64,000 nt of DNA from Heterostelium album PN500 (GCF_000004825.1 NW_008805075.1:807788-871787); one strand, 5' to 3'; shown: positions 42,280 through 54,698, numbered from the stretch's first letter. Numbers and translations are program-made. Notes: a model not told the origin generated them from the letters alone.

Positions 42280-42957
42280 AGAGGTGTTTGTCAATTTTGA
42301 ACAAAACTCGCATGCAAGATTAGAAAACTATAGAGAAAGAATAAGACAGATTTATGGTTCAAGACGACAGCAGGTTCAACAAACCACACAAACACTACTG
42401 ATATTGTAAATGAAATAGATGAATATAATGGAAATGACGAAGCGATTGCTAATATAATTTTGTCAAGTAGATTACTATCGGATGATATAATCACAAAGCG
42501 ATGTATGTGATGATCAAGACACCATCGATGGAGTTTCCACAATGAAACTGTTGCAAATACAGATATTGGTGACAATGGTGGCTTTGACGATATGCTTTAA
42601 ATTAATGAATGATGGTGGATTTGATGATATTAATGGATCTTATGTTGATACACTGTAGCAACAATAACAATAACAATAACAATAACTTCACTTATAGCAA
42701 TAACAATATTAATTATAATAATAATAACAATAATAACAATAATTACTATAACAATAGTTTTTTTTTAATTTAAACAATCCATTTATTAGTTATTTGGAGA
42801 GTCAAGATATGGAGATCGAATATCTTTCTCATCAGATATTGCTACTAAACCAACAAACACTACAAATGCAACCAACGAACCAACAACAACAATATCAACA
42901 TCAACAGCAGCAACAACTCCAATTACAGCAACTACAACCACAGCAACAATAAAAACG
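42280..42957 (+). pseudogene. Remnant of the same Gln-rich gene as at 26.1-26.7 kb
   Basis: Pieces in several frames: FEQNSHARLENYRERIRQIY, then TTDIVNEIDEYNGNDEAI, an Asn-rich stretch near 42660-42760, and SYLESQDMEIEYLSHQILLL with a Gln tail ending at a stop near 42955. The last part is nearly identical to 26485-26652 (opposite strand). Several frame changes show it is not functional as one gene. Parent function not recognised. Confidence 0.5.
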
Positions 42958-43539
42958 AATAGTGATTTAGTGATGTTTGATATACGAGTATTATCTTACA
43001 TTTATTTTGTGTGTGTATGTATATGTTTATATATAAGTATTATGTATATATATATATATATATATATGTTCTGTTTCTATGTATTTGTATAAACGAACGA
43101 AAAATGATTGATCTTCGAAGCTGGAAAGTGACCCCCCTTTATACTTTTTTTGCACTTAACCACTCAATTATTTGTTTACAAAAAAAAAAAAAAAGAATAA
43201 TTGATTTAAATAATATTTGAAAAAAAGCATACACATCTTGGATTTCAGCAAAATTTCGATGGTTATTAAGTAATTTCATCAAGAAAAAAAGCAAAGATTT
43301 AATTTAGGGATCTTTGCTTTTTTTTTGAAAAAATTTTTTTTTCAAGTGCTTTTTTCATTTTTTTGGAAAATTTTATTTCTCATTAGATTTCAAACAAATT
43401 TTTTCTTTATTGATTTTATCTAAATAAATTAAAGACTTAACCAAAGTTTTAGCTTTCGATTGTGCTACATTGGTACTGATTGTTTCATAATATTATCTAT
43501 CATTTTCAAAAAAAAAAAACTAAACATTGATTTATTAAA
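42958..43539. other. Intergenic
   Basis: AT-rich with TATATA (43043-43066) and poly-A/T runs; no gene seen. Confidence 0.5.
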
Positions 43540-44440
43540 ACAAAACATAGTGATTGTAAACAACCATTACCTATTACAACTAAACAAGAGGGTGCAACTA
43601 ATGGACGTATGCCAAGAAAGCGTGGATCAACTCAACCATCGATATCAACTATTGTCAAGACAATGACTAATCCAATCACTCCTATGCTGTCACCATTCAA
43701 CGAGACAATTGTACAGAGTACATCGATATCTGATTTGCTGAAAATGGCAATAGTAATAGTGTTGATCAAAGTAAATCAAATGGTGTTACAACAACATCAT
43801 CAAGTCAACAACAAGTAATAGCAACCGGAAATCAAAATATAGCGATGAAGAGAATGATGATATGGTGATAACATCCACAATTACATCATCAAATAAGAAG
43901 GATGTTAAACAATCCACTAATAGAAGTAATAATAATAATAATAATCTTAAGAAAGAAGCAAATATAGGAGTAGAACTAAATATTAAGAAAGAGGAATCGA
44001 AAAAAGATTTAAAGATTACTATTAAACTTCCTGATAAACAAAAAGCAAAGAATCAATCAACACCAACAACAACTGCAACTGCACCGGCGGCTTCTACTTC
44101 TGCATCAACAACTTTAGCAACTACAAATACAAATACATCAAATATAATAATTCCACCACCACCATTACCAGATTCAAAGAAGAGAAAACAAGTTGAATCA
44201 AATTCATCATCAACTTCAACAAACAATAACAATACTAATGCGCAAGATAAAAACGATAAAGATAAATGTTCAGATTCTCCAAGGAGAAATAGTATAGATA
44301 GTTCAAACAAGGATAATGATAAAGATAAAGAAAAGAGTGGAAAGAACATTAAGAAGGATGATAAGAGAAACAGTTCTTCTACTGCACTTGCTGATGTCAA
44401 CGGTGGCGGAAGTGGAAGAGGTGACTATAGGTTTAATATA
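43540..44440 (+). pseudogene. Remnant of a Lys/Ser/Thr-rich, nuclear-type protein gene
   Basis: Starts with KQPLPITTKQEGATNGRMPR..RGSTQPSISTIVKTMTNPIT. After two frame changes (near 43735 and 43850) the third frame is open from 43862: KKEANIGVELNIKKEESKKD, KITIKLPDKQ, then Pro, Ser and Asn runs and K/D-rich repeats (DKDKEKSGKNIKKDDKR). This composition is typical of dictyostelid nuclear regulators. It has no start of its own, and its last frame runs straight into the secreted-type sequence at 44441. Identity not recognised. Confidence 0.45.
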
Positions 44441-45851
44441 GATCCTACGAACTCACATCAGTTTATAGAATCACTTTATTACGAAAAAACAATACCACCT
44501 TGTTCTAATTTGTTAAGTGCAAATTTTTTCTCAGGTACAGATGGTGGTTGTGAAATGCAATCTTCAATAACTCCTGCCGTGCAAAGAAGATACGATTTTT
44601 CAAATCAAACACTTGTTCCTTTCACTGGTTATACATACTTTGAAAGATTCTCAGTATCTTCGTAATTATTATTTTTAATTATAAAACTATTAAGGATTGT
44701 CAACTTGTTACTCAACGGACAGATTCTAACTTAATATTTTATTAATATATAAATTAGAACATGTCAGAATGCTACCTCAAATGATAAGATTAGATATATT
44801 GCAAAGCTTGGACCTGGTGTATGCTTCCCTTCTGAACAAAATTATAACTATTATAGTAATTTTACATATAATCAGGATACCAATCAAATTTCATATAGAG
44901 TCGGACAAGAATGTGGAATCAAAACCCAAGTTAAAAATATATCAGCTCCAATTGCATGCAATATCACTGAAAATAGTGACAATTACGTAAATAGTATGAC
45001 TCTTACCTCTCCGATGTCTTTTCAATTGAGTTCACCGATTTCTACATCTCCATACAAGATCGTTATACCACCAATCAACCAAAGCTGGCCTGTTTCGGAT
45101 ATCCAGCCTTCATATAATATCAACTATAAGCAAAAAGTTCAGTGGGGAAGTTTAATCAATACGATTGAGCAATCAATAACTTGTCCATCTTCAGGTTGTT
45201 CACTTCCTATTACAACATCACCAATATTCGGGGAGTATTGTACAAGTTCTCTTACTAACCTACCAAGCAATGTCAGCCTTACAATTACTCCCAATTATTT
45301 TGTTGGTACCAACACACAACTACTAAACTCTACATTTTTTAATGTATCGATCTCAAGTATGTTCTTTTCAACAGTAGTTAATTTTAATTTCAAATTAACT
45401 AACAACTTTTTATTTCATAGTTCCTAAAGTTAAAACTGTCACAGTTATAGCGACAGAATACACCTCAATAACTTTGAGAATCGATCTTGACAATACTAGT
45501 CTTGGCAATCTTGCAAAGTATATTGTTAAAGCTAATGATAAATGTATCACTAATCAAAATTGTATAAATTGGCCAGAGTGCACTATCGATGGTATCTCGC
45601 CAAACACAAATTTGCAAATTGTTATTCAAGCAGTTACCTATGGGTATGCTGGAGAGGCCTATACCTTGAATACTTCTACTAAGTCACTACCAATATCTAC
45701 AACCACATCGGTACCTTCGACCACTACAACTTCATCTCCTACAACAACATCTTCTTCATGTCCACCCATAAATGACTCTACCAGATTGGTACAATCAAGC
45801 ATTTCAATCATACTATTTTCCACAATATCAATAATCAGAATGTACTTGTAA
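44441..45851 (+). pseudogene. Extracellular, GPI-anchored-type protein gene, 5' end lost
   Basis: From about 44441 the translation changes to Cys- and Asn-X-Ser/Thr-rich sequence: YYEKTIPPCSNLLSANFF, GGCEMQSSITP; after an intron, CQNATSNDKI, CGIKTQVKNISAPIACNITE, CPSSGCSLPI. After a second, well-formed intron (donor at 45358, acceptor before about 45420) come TVTVIATEYTSITLRIDLDN, a Thr/Ser-rich stalk and a hydrophobic C-terminus (SISIILFSTISIIRMYL) that looks like a GPI-attachment signal. No signal peptide precedes it. The first intron (near 44655-44760) does not join in frame. Probably the 3' part of a surface protein gene fused to an unrelated 5' fragment. Confidence 0.5.
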
Positions 45852-45967
45852 TTAATTATTTCCACTTTAATTTAATAAACTGACACTAATAATTCTCAGG
45901 TAGGTCCGCTATTGGTATACCAAAATGAACTGAGTTTAATTATATATATTTTGTAGAAAAAAAAATA

Positions 45968-46345
45968 ATTTGGAAATTGTAAAGTATTTACACTCAAATC
46001 GCAGTGAAGGGTGTTCTAGTAAAGCGATGGAGAATGCAATTGATGCAGGAAATATTGAAATTGTGTCATGGTTGTATAACAATCGTACAGAGGATTTCAA
46101 TCAACAAACAATGGATAAATTATTCGTGGTGATCTCCCAATGTCAAAATGGCTATATTCAAATTTAAATCTAGGATACACTCAGGATGCCTTGAAAAAAG
46201 CAATTAAAAGTGAAAATTTTGAAATGGTTGACTGGCTAATCAATGGTTCAAATAGAAACCATTATATATTGGATGATTTACTATTGAATTTCATTGTTTT
46301 TATTATTTCATTATATATTATCTACCTTATCTTTTCAATTAAGTA
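45968..46345 (+). pseudogene. Ankyrin-like repeat family fragment
   Basis: NLEIVKYLHSNRSEGCSSKAM and NIEIVSWLYNNRTEDF are two family modules in one frame. A frame change near 46130 leads to PMSKWLYSNLNLGYTQDALK and FEMVDWLING, followed by a hydrophobic C-terminus. There is no start and no family N-terminus. It is a broken piece on the strand opposite its nearest relative at 46554-48104. Confidence 0.65.
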
Positions 46346-46553
46346 ATCTCATTATAACAAATCTAAAAATAATAAAATAATTATAAAACTATATGGGTAT
46401 ATTTTAACGATGCTTCTTCTTCTTCTCATTATACTGTTTATATCTTTTTTGTCATCTGATCTATAAATTAGAATGCAAAAACTACATAATTATGTAGTGT
46501 TAAGTTTTATTCAAATAAATACGTTATTTTAATTTACAGATTATATTGTTGAA

Positions 46554-48104
46554 TTAAAACAATGAGGATAAATACGAATAGATATCATTGATTAATTTAA
46601 ATAGAAAAGTAATTATGTTATAGTTGGATGGTTGTGATTTTGTTTGTGATTGTAAAAGATCGATAATTTCTTGATGTCCTTTACTTTTGGCATTGGACAA
46701 AGCAGTTCTAAGATTTCCTTCGGTTCTATTCTGAATTAACCACTTTACAACATGTTTGTGAACAAAAAAGGATGCACAACTCAATGAATTTTCTGTACAT
46801 CCTTCACTTCTATTATTATGTAACCAAATAATGCAGTCGAGATGTCCACTTAGAGAAGCACCATCCATAGCCTCGGTGGTACATTGGGAACTAGTATTCT
46901 CATGCAGCCATTGAATGACACTAAGATGGCCATTCTTTGCGGCAGAGTTCATTGCATAAACTGTGGATTGTTCAGTCCTATTCTTATATAACCACTTGAC
47001 GATTTTTAAATGACCTGATTCCGAGGCGTAGTCAATTGCTTTGTGACTACAACCTTCACTTCTATTATTACTTAACCAAACAACACAGTCGAGATGTCCG
47101 TTTAGAGATGCTCGGTTTATAGCCTTTTTTGTACAACCTTCAGAGCGATTGGTATGAAGGAACTGAACCAATTGGAGATGTCCATTCTCTGATGCGCCAT
47201 TCATAGCAACGACAGAGCAACCTTCGGTACGATTGAAATGGAGATATTCAACAATTTCAAAGAATCCTCTGGATGCTGCATAGTCAATTGCATGATAGGA
47301 TGCCTTACCGATTTGATTTGAATCCAACCATTTTAGTGTTTCGAAATGTCCCATGTCAGCAGCTATATCCAGGATATGAATGTACTCGAATATATGTGAA
47401 TCTTTATTCTCTCGCTTTAAATACTCGAGCACATGTATATGGTTTCCCAATACTGCTTGGCTATACATTTTATTTCCGATTCTGCACTCTGATTTCTCGG
47501 CAACTAGATACTCGATCATATCAAGTCTACCGACTCTTGCAGCACTATCGAATACAACACTACCAACACTGTCGTCTCCGATTTTCGATTATTTCAAAAT
47601 CTCGATGTCTTGTGAGAACGGTGCTTTGCTGATGCAGTTTCTATATTTGAGTTTCAATCGATGTGCTTGACAGTAGCTCTCTAAATATTTGATTATATCA
47701 AATCTACCGAACCAAACGGCATAGTAGAGTAGGTCATTATATTTGGTACCAGATAGATTGCCAACTATAATACCGCTATCTATATTTTGATCTTCAATCA
47801 AATAGCGTAGGATCTCTATTGAATTTGCTCTGATTGCATTCACCAATGTCACGAATATATCGTAGGGCTTCATATTCTTGATTGAATTTGAACTTGACCA
47901 CTGCTTTAACAATCCAATATAGCCATTTCCTGCCATTACTTGTGGTGATTCAATCATCTCATTCCATCTATATACTATACATTTTCCATCATATAGGAGT
48001 TCTGATAAAATAAAATTCTCATCTCTAATACATTTAATACTATTGAATATAAATCTATTAAATATTTTATTATTGCATACTGATAGAAATAATGATGTAT
48101 CCAT
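46554..48104 (-). pseudogene. Ankyrin-like repeat family gene interrupted by one in-frame stop
   Basis: One reading frame from ATG 48104 to the stop at 46554, broken only by a TAA at 47589-47591 after DIEILK. On both sides the sequence is family-typical: the opening SLFLSVCNNKIFNRFIFNSI and WNEMIESPQVMAGNGYIGLL upstream; FDSAARVGRLDMIEYLV, then modules with FNRTEGCS, TNRSEGCT and NNRSEGCS downstream; a hydrophobic tail at the end. Compared with the 17.6 kb paralogue (DIEIVKYLADKLENCGYSQ..TFDSAAKVGRIDIIEWL), about 10 residues are missing at the stop, so an in-frame deletion may have created it. Either a fresh pseudogene, a short 171-residue protein, or a base error. Confidence 0.75.
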
Positions 48105-48513
48105 TCTTCATAGAAAAAAAAAAAATAGTAAACAACTGAAAAAAAAATGTCTTTATCTTGGTTGATTTCAACCTTCTCTCTGAGATTTTTTTTCTAAAAA
48201 TTAAATTATCTACAGATATAAGATAAAATTTTTATTAAAATCCTAAAAACATCTTAAAAATCTAGATTTTATAAAAATTTAGTATGTTATTTTTATGGAT
48301 AAATCAATCCTAACTTTATTCTCTCATGGTTTCTATTAATTTTGAAGATAAGCTAGTTATTTATATTCTTTGATTTGGATAATTCTAAATACACCTTTAT
48401 ATGTTTAGAAAGGAATGGAAAAGTGAATAGAATAAGGATTGATATCTCTTTTTTTTTTTTTTTTTTACATAATTTAAATTTTATTTTTTTATTTTATTAA
48501 TTTAACTTAAATT
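48105..48513. other. Intergenic
   Basis: AT-rich, with a poly-T run at 48451-48466; promoter of the ankyrin-like gene and 3' flank of the CoA-transferase gene. Confidence 0.6.
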
Positions 48514-50187
48514 TTAATCCAATTTAACTTGTTGTAATGGCTTGAGGTTTGGTGATACAGTGAATGGACAACCAGTGATTGTCTTGAGGTGATCGACAGT
48601 GGTACCATCAGCGATTTCAATGAGAACGAGTCCCTTGGATGGCTCGACGTCGAACACTGCCAACTCGGTAATGATACGGTTGACACAACCCTTTCCGGTC
48701 AATGGGAGAGTGCAACGCTCCAAGATCTTTGGCTTTCCGTTCTTTGATGTGTGTTCCATGGTGACGACGACACGCGATCCACTGGCGGTCAAATCCATAG
48801 CACCACCTGGTCCCTTTACCATTTGACCTGGAATTACCCAGTTGGCAAGATCACCGTTGGCCGAAACCTCCATACCACCCAAGATGGTCAAATCGACGTG
48901 TCCACCACGAATCATGGCGAATGAATCGGCCGATGAGAAAATCGATGAACCCGGAATGGTTGTGACAGTCTCCTTACCGGCGTTGATCAAATCTGGATCT
49001 TGTTGACCGGGCTTTGGGAATGGTCCCATTCCAAGCAAACCATTCTCACTTTGCAACTCGATTCTGATTCCCTTTGGAACGTAGTTACTGGCGAGTGTTG
49101 GCATTCCAATACCCAAATTGCAATACATTCCGTCTTGGAACTCGAGAGCGGCACGACGGACAATCTTCTCACGCTTCATGGCGGCTTCATTCTTTGGCTT
49201 GGCTGGTGCGTCGGTCTTTCCACCTTGGTCCAAAGTCAAACGTTCGATACGCTTCTCGTACGATGGTCCCTTAATAACACGGGCAATATAGATTCCGGAC
49301 AAATGGATCTCGTCTGGCTTCAATTCACCGGCTTCGACAATCTCTTCGACCTCGGCAATCGTGATACGACCGGCAGTGGCCATTGGTGGATTGAAGTTTC
49401 TTGCGGTGTTTCTAAAGACGAGATTTCCACGGGTGTCAGCTTTCCATGCTTTGATGAGCGCAAAATCACCGGTGATCGCTTCCTCGAGGACGTAGTTACG
49501 GTTGTTGAACTTACGTGTCTCACGTGGCTGACTGGTGATCTCTACCTTTCCACTGCCGTCCTGTGCAAACTTGATGGGGAATCCACCCTCCTCGACCAAG
49601 ATCGTTCCGACACCGGTTGGAGTGTAGAATGCAGGGATACCGGCACCACCGGCTCTGACACGCTCTGCCAAATTACCCTGTGGAGTCAACTCGACTTCGA
49701 GTTCACCCTTGAGATACTGTGATTCGAAAGTGGCGTTCTCTCCTACGTAGGAAGCAATCATACGTTTGATCTGACGTGTTTGCAACAACAATCCCAAACC
49801 GAAATCATCGACACCACAATTATTACTGACGACAGTGAGATTCTTGACACCCTTATCACGAACGGCTGTAATCAAATTCTCTGGAATACCACACAATCCA
49901 AATCCACCAACCAACCTATATACAAGTTAATTAGTTTAACAATGATCATTGGTTTTTCAATTCCATATATTTATATATTTTTTGAAATTTACAATTTAGA
50001 ACCATCTTTGATATCGGCAACAGCTTCTTTGGCTGATCCTACAACTTTTGAAGTTGAATAATATCTAAGTGAACTCTACATAAACATTAATAAAAAAAAG
50101 TAAGAGTTATTATTGAGTAACAATATTGTGAACATGATATTTAAACAAACATACATATAATTTTACAATCGATTTGCTTGATAACAT
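48514..50187 (-). CDS. Succinyl-CoA:3-ketoacid CoA-transferase (SCOT/OXCT), mitochondrial
   Basis: Three exons, 50187-50155, 50075-49993 and 49915-48514, 505 residues (mammalian SCOT about 520). Exon 1 ([11 protein letters not shown]) and the start of exon 2 (SSLRYYSTS) form a basic, Ser-rich mitochondrial presequence. The A domain has [38 protein letters not shown]; a linker at about residues 270-290; and the B domain has [14 protein letters not shown] and [13 protein letters not shown], whose ENG carries the catalytic Glu, plus [19 protein letters not shown]. It moves CoA from succinyl-CoA to acetoacetate in ketone-body use. Exon 3 is distinctly GC-rich and codon-biased, suggesting high expression. 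Shares a divergent promoter region with cox17, another mitochondrial gene. Confidence 0.95.
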
Positions 50188-50724
50188 TTTTTTTGGTAAA
50201 TATAAATGAATAAAATCAAACTTCAGAATTTTTGATTATCATTTTTGAAAAAATCAAAAAATTCTAAATTGAATAAAAAAATTAATTAAAAAATGAATTT
50301 AAAGGCTGTTTGGAGCATACTCTTATTCCGACAATAGAAATTTCTTGTTGTTATTAATTTTACCCCATTTGAAAAACTAACTACTCGTGTTATACACCTA
50401 TAGAATTGTTCCCCTTTTTACAAACAAACTTAAATTTTTCGAAACAAATAAATAAAACTTAAATAATATTTAAAATTGGTTGTGCACTACTATTTTACAT
50501 TTTACTAGTAAAAAAGAAGAAGATCATTCTATTGTGATCATGATTATGTGTGTGGAACAATCACAATAAATTGCCAAATTTGATATAAAAAATTTTAAAA
50601 AATAAAAAAATAAAAAAAACAGTTTTTGGAATAACCGATTCTTTTTTTTATATTATCTTTCAGATTTGAATCATAATTAAAGTCTTTATTATTACAAATA
50701 AGGAGAGTTAGAGAGAGAGAAAAG
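50188..50724. promoter_or_regulatory. Divergent promoter region, CoA-transferase / cox17
   Basis: 537 bases between the two start codons. AT-rich with homopolymer runs. Less AT-biased patches lie near 50320-50345 and 50525-50570 (TGATCATGATTATGTGTGTG). No named element is assigned. Confidence 0.45.
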
Positions 50725-50919
50725 ATGACAGAGAATACCACACCAGTTGTAGCACCAGTCGAACCAGTAGCAGCAGCTCCAAAGAAGAAGATCTGTTGTG
50801 CCTGTCCAGACACCAAGAAGCTCAGAGACGAATGTATTCTTACCAACGGTGAAGACAAGTGTTTTGAATTCATTGAGAAACACAAGATGTGTCTTAGAGC
50901 TGAAGGTTTCGATATCTAA
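50725..50919 (+). CDS. cox17: Cytochrome c oxidase copper chaperone Cox17
   Basis: Single exon, 64 residues, standard length. A Pro/Ala/Val-rich opening is followed by [20 protein letters not shown] (CCxC copper site) and [11 protein letters not shown] (Cx9C), then LRAEGFDI, the hallmark Cox17 ending. It carries Cu(I) to Sco1/Cox11 in the mitochondrial intermembrane space for cytochrome oxidase assembly, and is imported and oxidised by the Mia40 pathway. Confidence 0.96.
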   Translation: MTENTTPVVAPVEPVAAAPKKKICCACPDTKKLRDECILTNGEDKCFEFIEKHKMCLRAEGFDI

Positions 50920-51402
50920 AATAATTAGTAATAACAATAACAACAAAATAATAATATTATATATTTCAAAAAAAAAAGCGAAAAATCTTTAAATTGGTTA
51001 ATCACAGTTTCATCGATATCAATAGACATACAATACAACACTTCTATCAATATTCTTCAATCAAAATTGATATTTAGTGCTAAAATAACGCAAATAACAA
51101 TAATAATAATAATATTCCAATTCCCTTCTCTCCTCTTATAAGTCAGTCAAATAATAACAACTACATATATTTAATACGATGCGCATCACAAGTGATATTT
51201 AAATTTTCAATATCAAACAATAATAAAACAACTTTATTTAATTTATTAAAAAAAAAAAAGAGAATTTAACAAAATTATAATGATAATGAAACAATAATTG
51301 TGTGTTTGCAAAACAACACTTTTTTTTTGTTTAATTTATATTTTTAATTTTTAAAATATATAAGTTTGTTGACTTTGTTATTTATTCATAATCATAATAA
51401 AA
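50920..51402. other. Intergenic
   Basis: AT-rich, no gene seen; a small GC-richer patch TACGATGCGCATCACAAG at about 51175-51192. Confidence 0.55.
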
Positions 51403-52411
51403 ATGAATAAAGTAGTTTTAATAACAGGAGCTGCAAGTGGAATTGGAAGAGATCTTTCACTTACATTTCATGACTATGGATTCAGAGTGTATGCAACCTC
51501 TAGGAATATAGATAATATGGGTGATCTCAGTGAAAAAGGTATATCTGTATTACAACTAGATGTATCAAACTTGGAATCCATCAACAACGCTGTAAACTAC
51601 ATCATCGACAACGAGGGTAAAATAGATATTCTCATCAATAACGCTGGACTAGTTTACTATGGTCCTTGTATTGAGCTTCCAATTGAAGATACACGTCATC
51701 TAATGGGTATGTTGTTTAAAATGTTGTATTTCATCACACAATTATTTTATATATTAATAATTGGTTTTTGTTTTTTTCTATCTTTTTTTAGAAATTAATT
51801 TCTTTGGTGTTGTAAATGTTACTATGGCAGTATCAAAGTTTATGGTTGAGAAGAGAAGTGGAATCATTGTGAATATAGGAAGTATCTCTGGTGTGATGAC
51901 TTCACCGTTCACCGGAGTCTATTGTGCCAGTAAGGCTGCGCTGCACGCGTGGTCCGACGCACTGCGAATGGAGTTGGATCCCTTCAATGTGAAGGTGGTG
52001 ACATCGATTCCGGGTACGATCGTTTCGAATATAGTGGATCGTGCAGTACCACAGCTTCGACAGCTACTGGCTCACTCGATCTACAAACCGATAGAGGCAG
52101 AGATACTCGGCAGACCCACAATGATCAAATCGATACAGGTATCGACACGATCGTTCTCAGAGTATCTCTTGCAAGTTATATTTCGTCGTCGTCTACCAGC
52201 AACGTTTAGATACGGACCCGGTACAATCTTCACAATGATCATGAGTGCACTACCCACACGCTTTACAGACTGGTTACTAAAGAAGAAAGCAGGTCTTGCA
52301 AAATTGAAACAAATCATAGAAGAACAAGCTGTAAAATCACAAAAACAACAACAATCATTATCAAATAATAATAATAATAATAATAATCATAACAATAATA
52401 ATGATGAATAA
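51403..52411 (+). CDS. Short-chain dehydrogenase/reductase (classical SDR)
   Basis: Two exons, 51403-51706 and 51792-52411, 307 residues. TGAASGIG at 8-15 (NAD(P) binding), LQLDVSN at 50-56, NNAG at 79-82, GSISG near 131-135 and YCASK with Tyr 145 and Lys 149 complete the catalytic set. The substrate region TSIPGTIVSNIVDRA follows. The C-terminal 60 residues, with a hydrophobic run (FTMIMSALPTRFTDWLLKK) and an Asn tail, suggest membrane association like yeast Ayr1 or retinol/steroid-type SDRs. The exact substrate cannot be told. Exon 2 is GC-richer than exon 1. Confidence 0.88.
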
Positions 52412-53122
52412 AAATTAAATTTAATATTTATCTAAAAGAATGTTTTTTAAAAAAAAAAAAGAATTATTGTGCTAATAATTATATCATGACTAATTTAAAA
52501 ATCAACAAATTGGGGGTGACTTTTAAAAATCAAACCACTTCGGAATTAATTAGTTTTTTTTCAATTATTTTTCTTTTTTTAATTTTTAATTTTTTTCAAT
52601 TATTTTTTTTTTTTCTTTTGGTGGAGAACACTTCACAAACACTTCGTAAAATACACTCCGCTCTATCAAATATCAACTCTGTATAATATAATTAAAAAGG
52701 TAATTAATTAATTTAGTTTCCCAGCATATGCATTGGTTTTTTTTTTTCGTTAGATAAATAATAATAAACAATCAAAACTATTTTTGTTTTATTTTTTATT
52801 TTATTTTTTATACCTGTTTAAATAAATTAAATTATTTAATTTAAATATTTTTTTTTAACAGAATAAAATTTGTTGATGTTTGTTGGAAGTCGAACAACAG
52901 TTAAATGTGGAAGATGAAAAAAAAAATGAAGAGTAGAGAGCAGGAAAGGTGTTAGATGTTAGGTGTTAATTGTTGTTTATTTTATTTTTATTTTTATTTT
53001 TTATTTAATGATTAAATTAAATTAAATCAGATATCTAAAACAAACAAACAAACAAAACAAAAGTATTTATCTTTTTTTTTTTCTTTTTTTTTAAAATAGA
53101 AATTGATTCATTTAAAAAAAAA
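52412..53122. other. Intergenic upstream of the zinc transporter
   Basis: About 0.7 kb, AT-rich with long poly-T and poly-A runs; no gene seen. Confidence 0.6.
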
Positions 53123-54698
53123 ATGGAGAATGAATCTGATAATCTGTTAAATAACGATGCGCTTGTCGATAATCATGACCATGGAGGTCATGGACATAGC
53201 CACGGAGGTAAAGATAAAAAACATAAACATAAACATGGTCATTCTCATGAGGGAACTGTATCCGATGCCGTTGTTGGTAACAGTACTTCAGAGGCACATG
53301 GCCATTCGCACGACCACGGAGCTCATGGCCATAGCCATGATTCTCCAGCTTCACAAGAGAATTCCAGCAAGAAGAAGAGCCATGGACACAGTCACGACCA
53401 CGAGCATAACTACGAGCATGACCACGACCATAATCACAACGACCACGACCACGACCATGAGCACAACCACGAACACGACCACGAACACGGACATAGCCAT
53501 GAATCTCCAAGTAGTCCATCTTCGCGTGGTCTGCTGAGCGGACTCGACACCCTCAAAGAGCTGGACAAGAAGAAGAAAGCCAGATATGCACTTACGGTTT
53601 GTCTCGTCCTCACAACAGTTTTCATGGTTGGTGAAGTAGTCGGTGGTTACATGGCCAATTCACTTGCTATCATGACAGATGCAGCTCATCTCCTAACCGA
53701 TATAGGTGCTATGTTTCTAAGGTAAATTATTTATTGTTTGTTTAAAAATTAGTTCATCTTTACTAATTCAATATTCTTTTATATTTCCCAGTTTATTTGC
53801 AATGTGGATATCAACACATCCACCAACTTCATCACTGAGTTTTGGATTCCATCGTGCAGAGATTCTTGGTGCTCTTGCTAGTGTTCTCATGATCTGGGCA
53901 CTGACCGGTGTTTTATTGTATGAGGCTGTCCAGCGTATCACTCATCCACCCGAAGTAGACGGTAAAGTTATGTTTATTATTGCCAGTTGCGGTTTGGCTA
54001 TCAATATTATCGATGCCATCATTCTACACTTTGGTGCTGGAGGTCACGGACATTCGCATGGTGGTGGCGGTCACTCACACGGTGGCGGCGGTCACTCTCA
54101 TGCCAAGAAGAAAAAGAGAGTTGCCACCGAAGAGATCGACATTGAAATGGGAGGCGAAGTAAAAGAGCACAAAGAGGAAATGAATATCAATGTTTACTCT
54201 GCATATATCCATGTCATTGGTGACTGTGTACAAAGTATTGGTGTCATGATTGCCGCTCTCATCATCTGGATAAAGCCAGAGTGGAAGATTGCCGATCCCA
54301 TCACCACCTTTATCTTTTCGATCATCGTCTTGTTTACTACCATCCGTTTGTTGAAGCAGAGTCTTGGTGTACTGATGGAGGGTGTTCCATCGGATGTTAG
54401 TGTCGCCGACGTAAACTCGGATCTCTCTGAACTCCCAGGTGTTACCGAGGTCCATGACTTGCACATCTGGTCGATCACCATTGGAAAGCCAGCACTCAGT
54501 GTCCATCTCACGATTGCCGACGGTGTCGACTCTGACGATACACTAAAGTCTGCATGCAGACTATTGAAATCAACCTACAACATCGAACATACTACCATCC
54601 AGATTGAACGACAAGCAGGAGATAACTCTACGGCTCTCTGTAACGATCCATGTCCACCACCAAAACAAAAGACATTGAAACGTCAAAATAGTCATTAA
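53123..54698 (+). CDS. Zinc transporter, CDF/SLC30 (ZnT) family
   Basis: Two exons, 53123-53721 and 53792-54698, 501 residues. The N-terminal cytosolic region has about 40 His in HxH and HDH repeats ([15 protein letters not shown]). Then six membrane segments: [40 protein letters not shown] with the zinc-site His/Asp (HLLTD), [40 protein letters not shown], the second His-rich loop ([20 protein letters not shown]), [20 protein letters not shown] with HVIGD, and [20 protein letters not shown]-terminal cytosolic domain has [12 protein letters not shown]. It exports Zn2+ from the cytosol into vesicles or outside by proton antiport. Resembles the Dictyostelium ZntC/ZntD group. Confidence 0.94.

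Noticed and set aside
49000-49722. 240-codon open frame on the plus strand inside the CoA-transferase gene
   Set aside because: Antisense to a strongly conserved GC-rich exon; the amino acid pattern is that of a complementary-strand shadow.
53123-53520. Antisense and shifted frames over the His-rich N-terminus of the zinc transporter
   Set aside because: Produced by CAT/CAC/GAC repeats; the annotated frame alone continues into conserved transmembrane segments.
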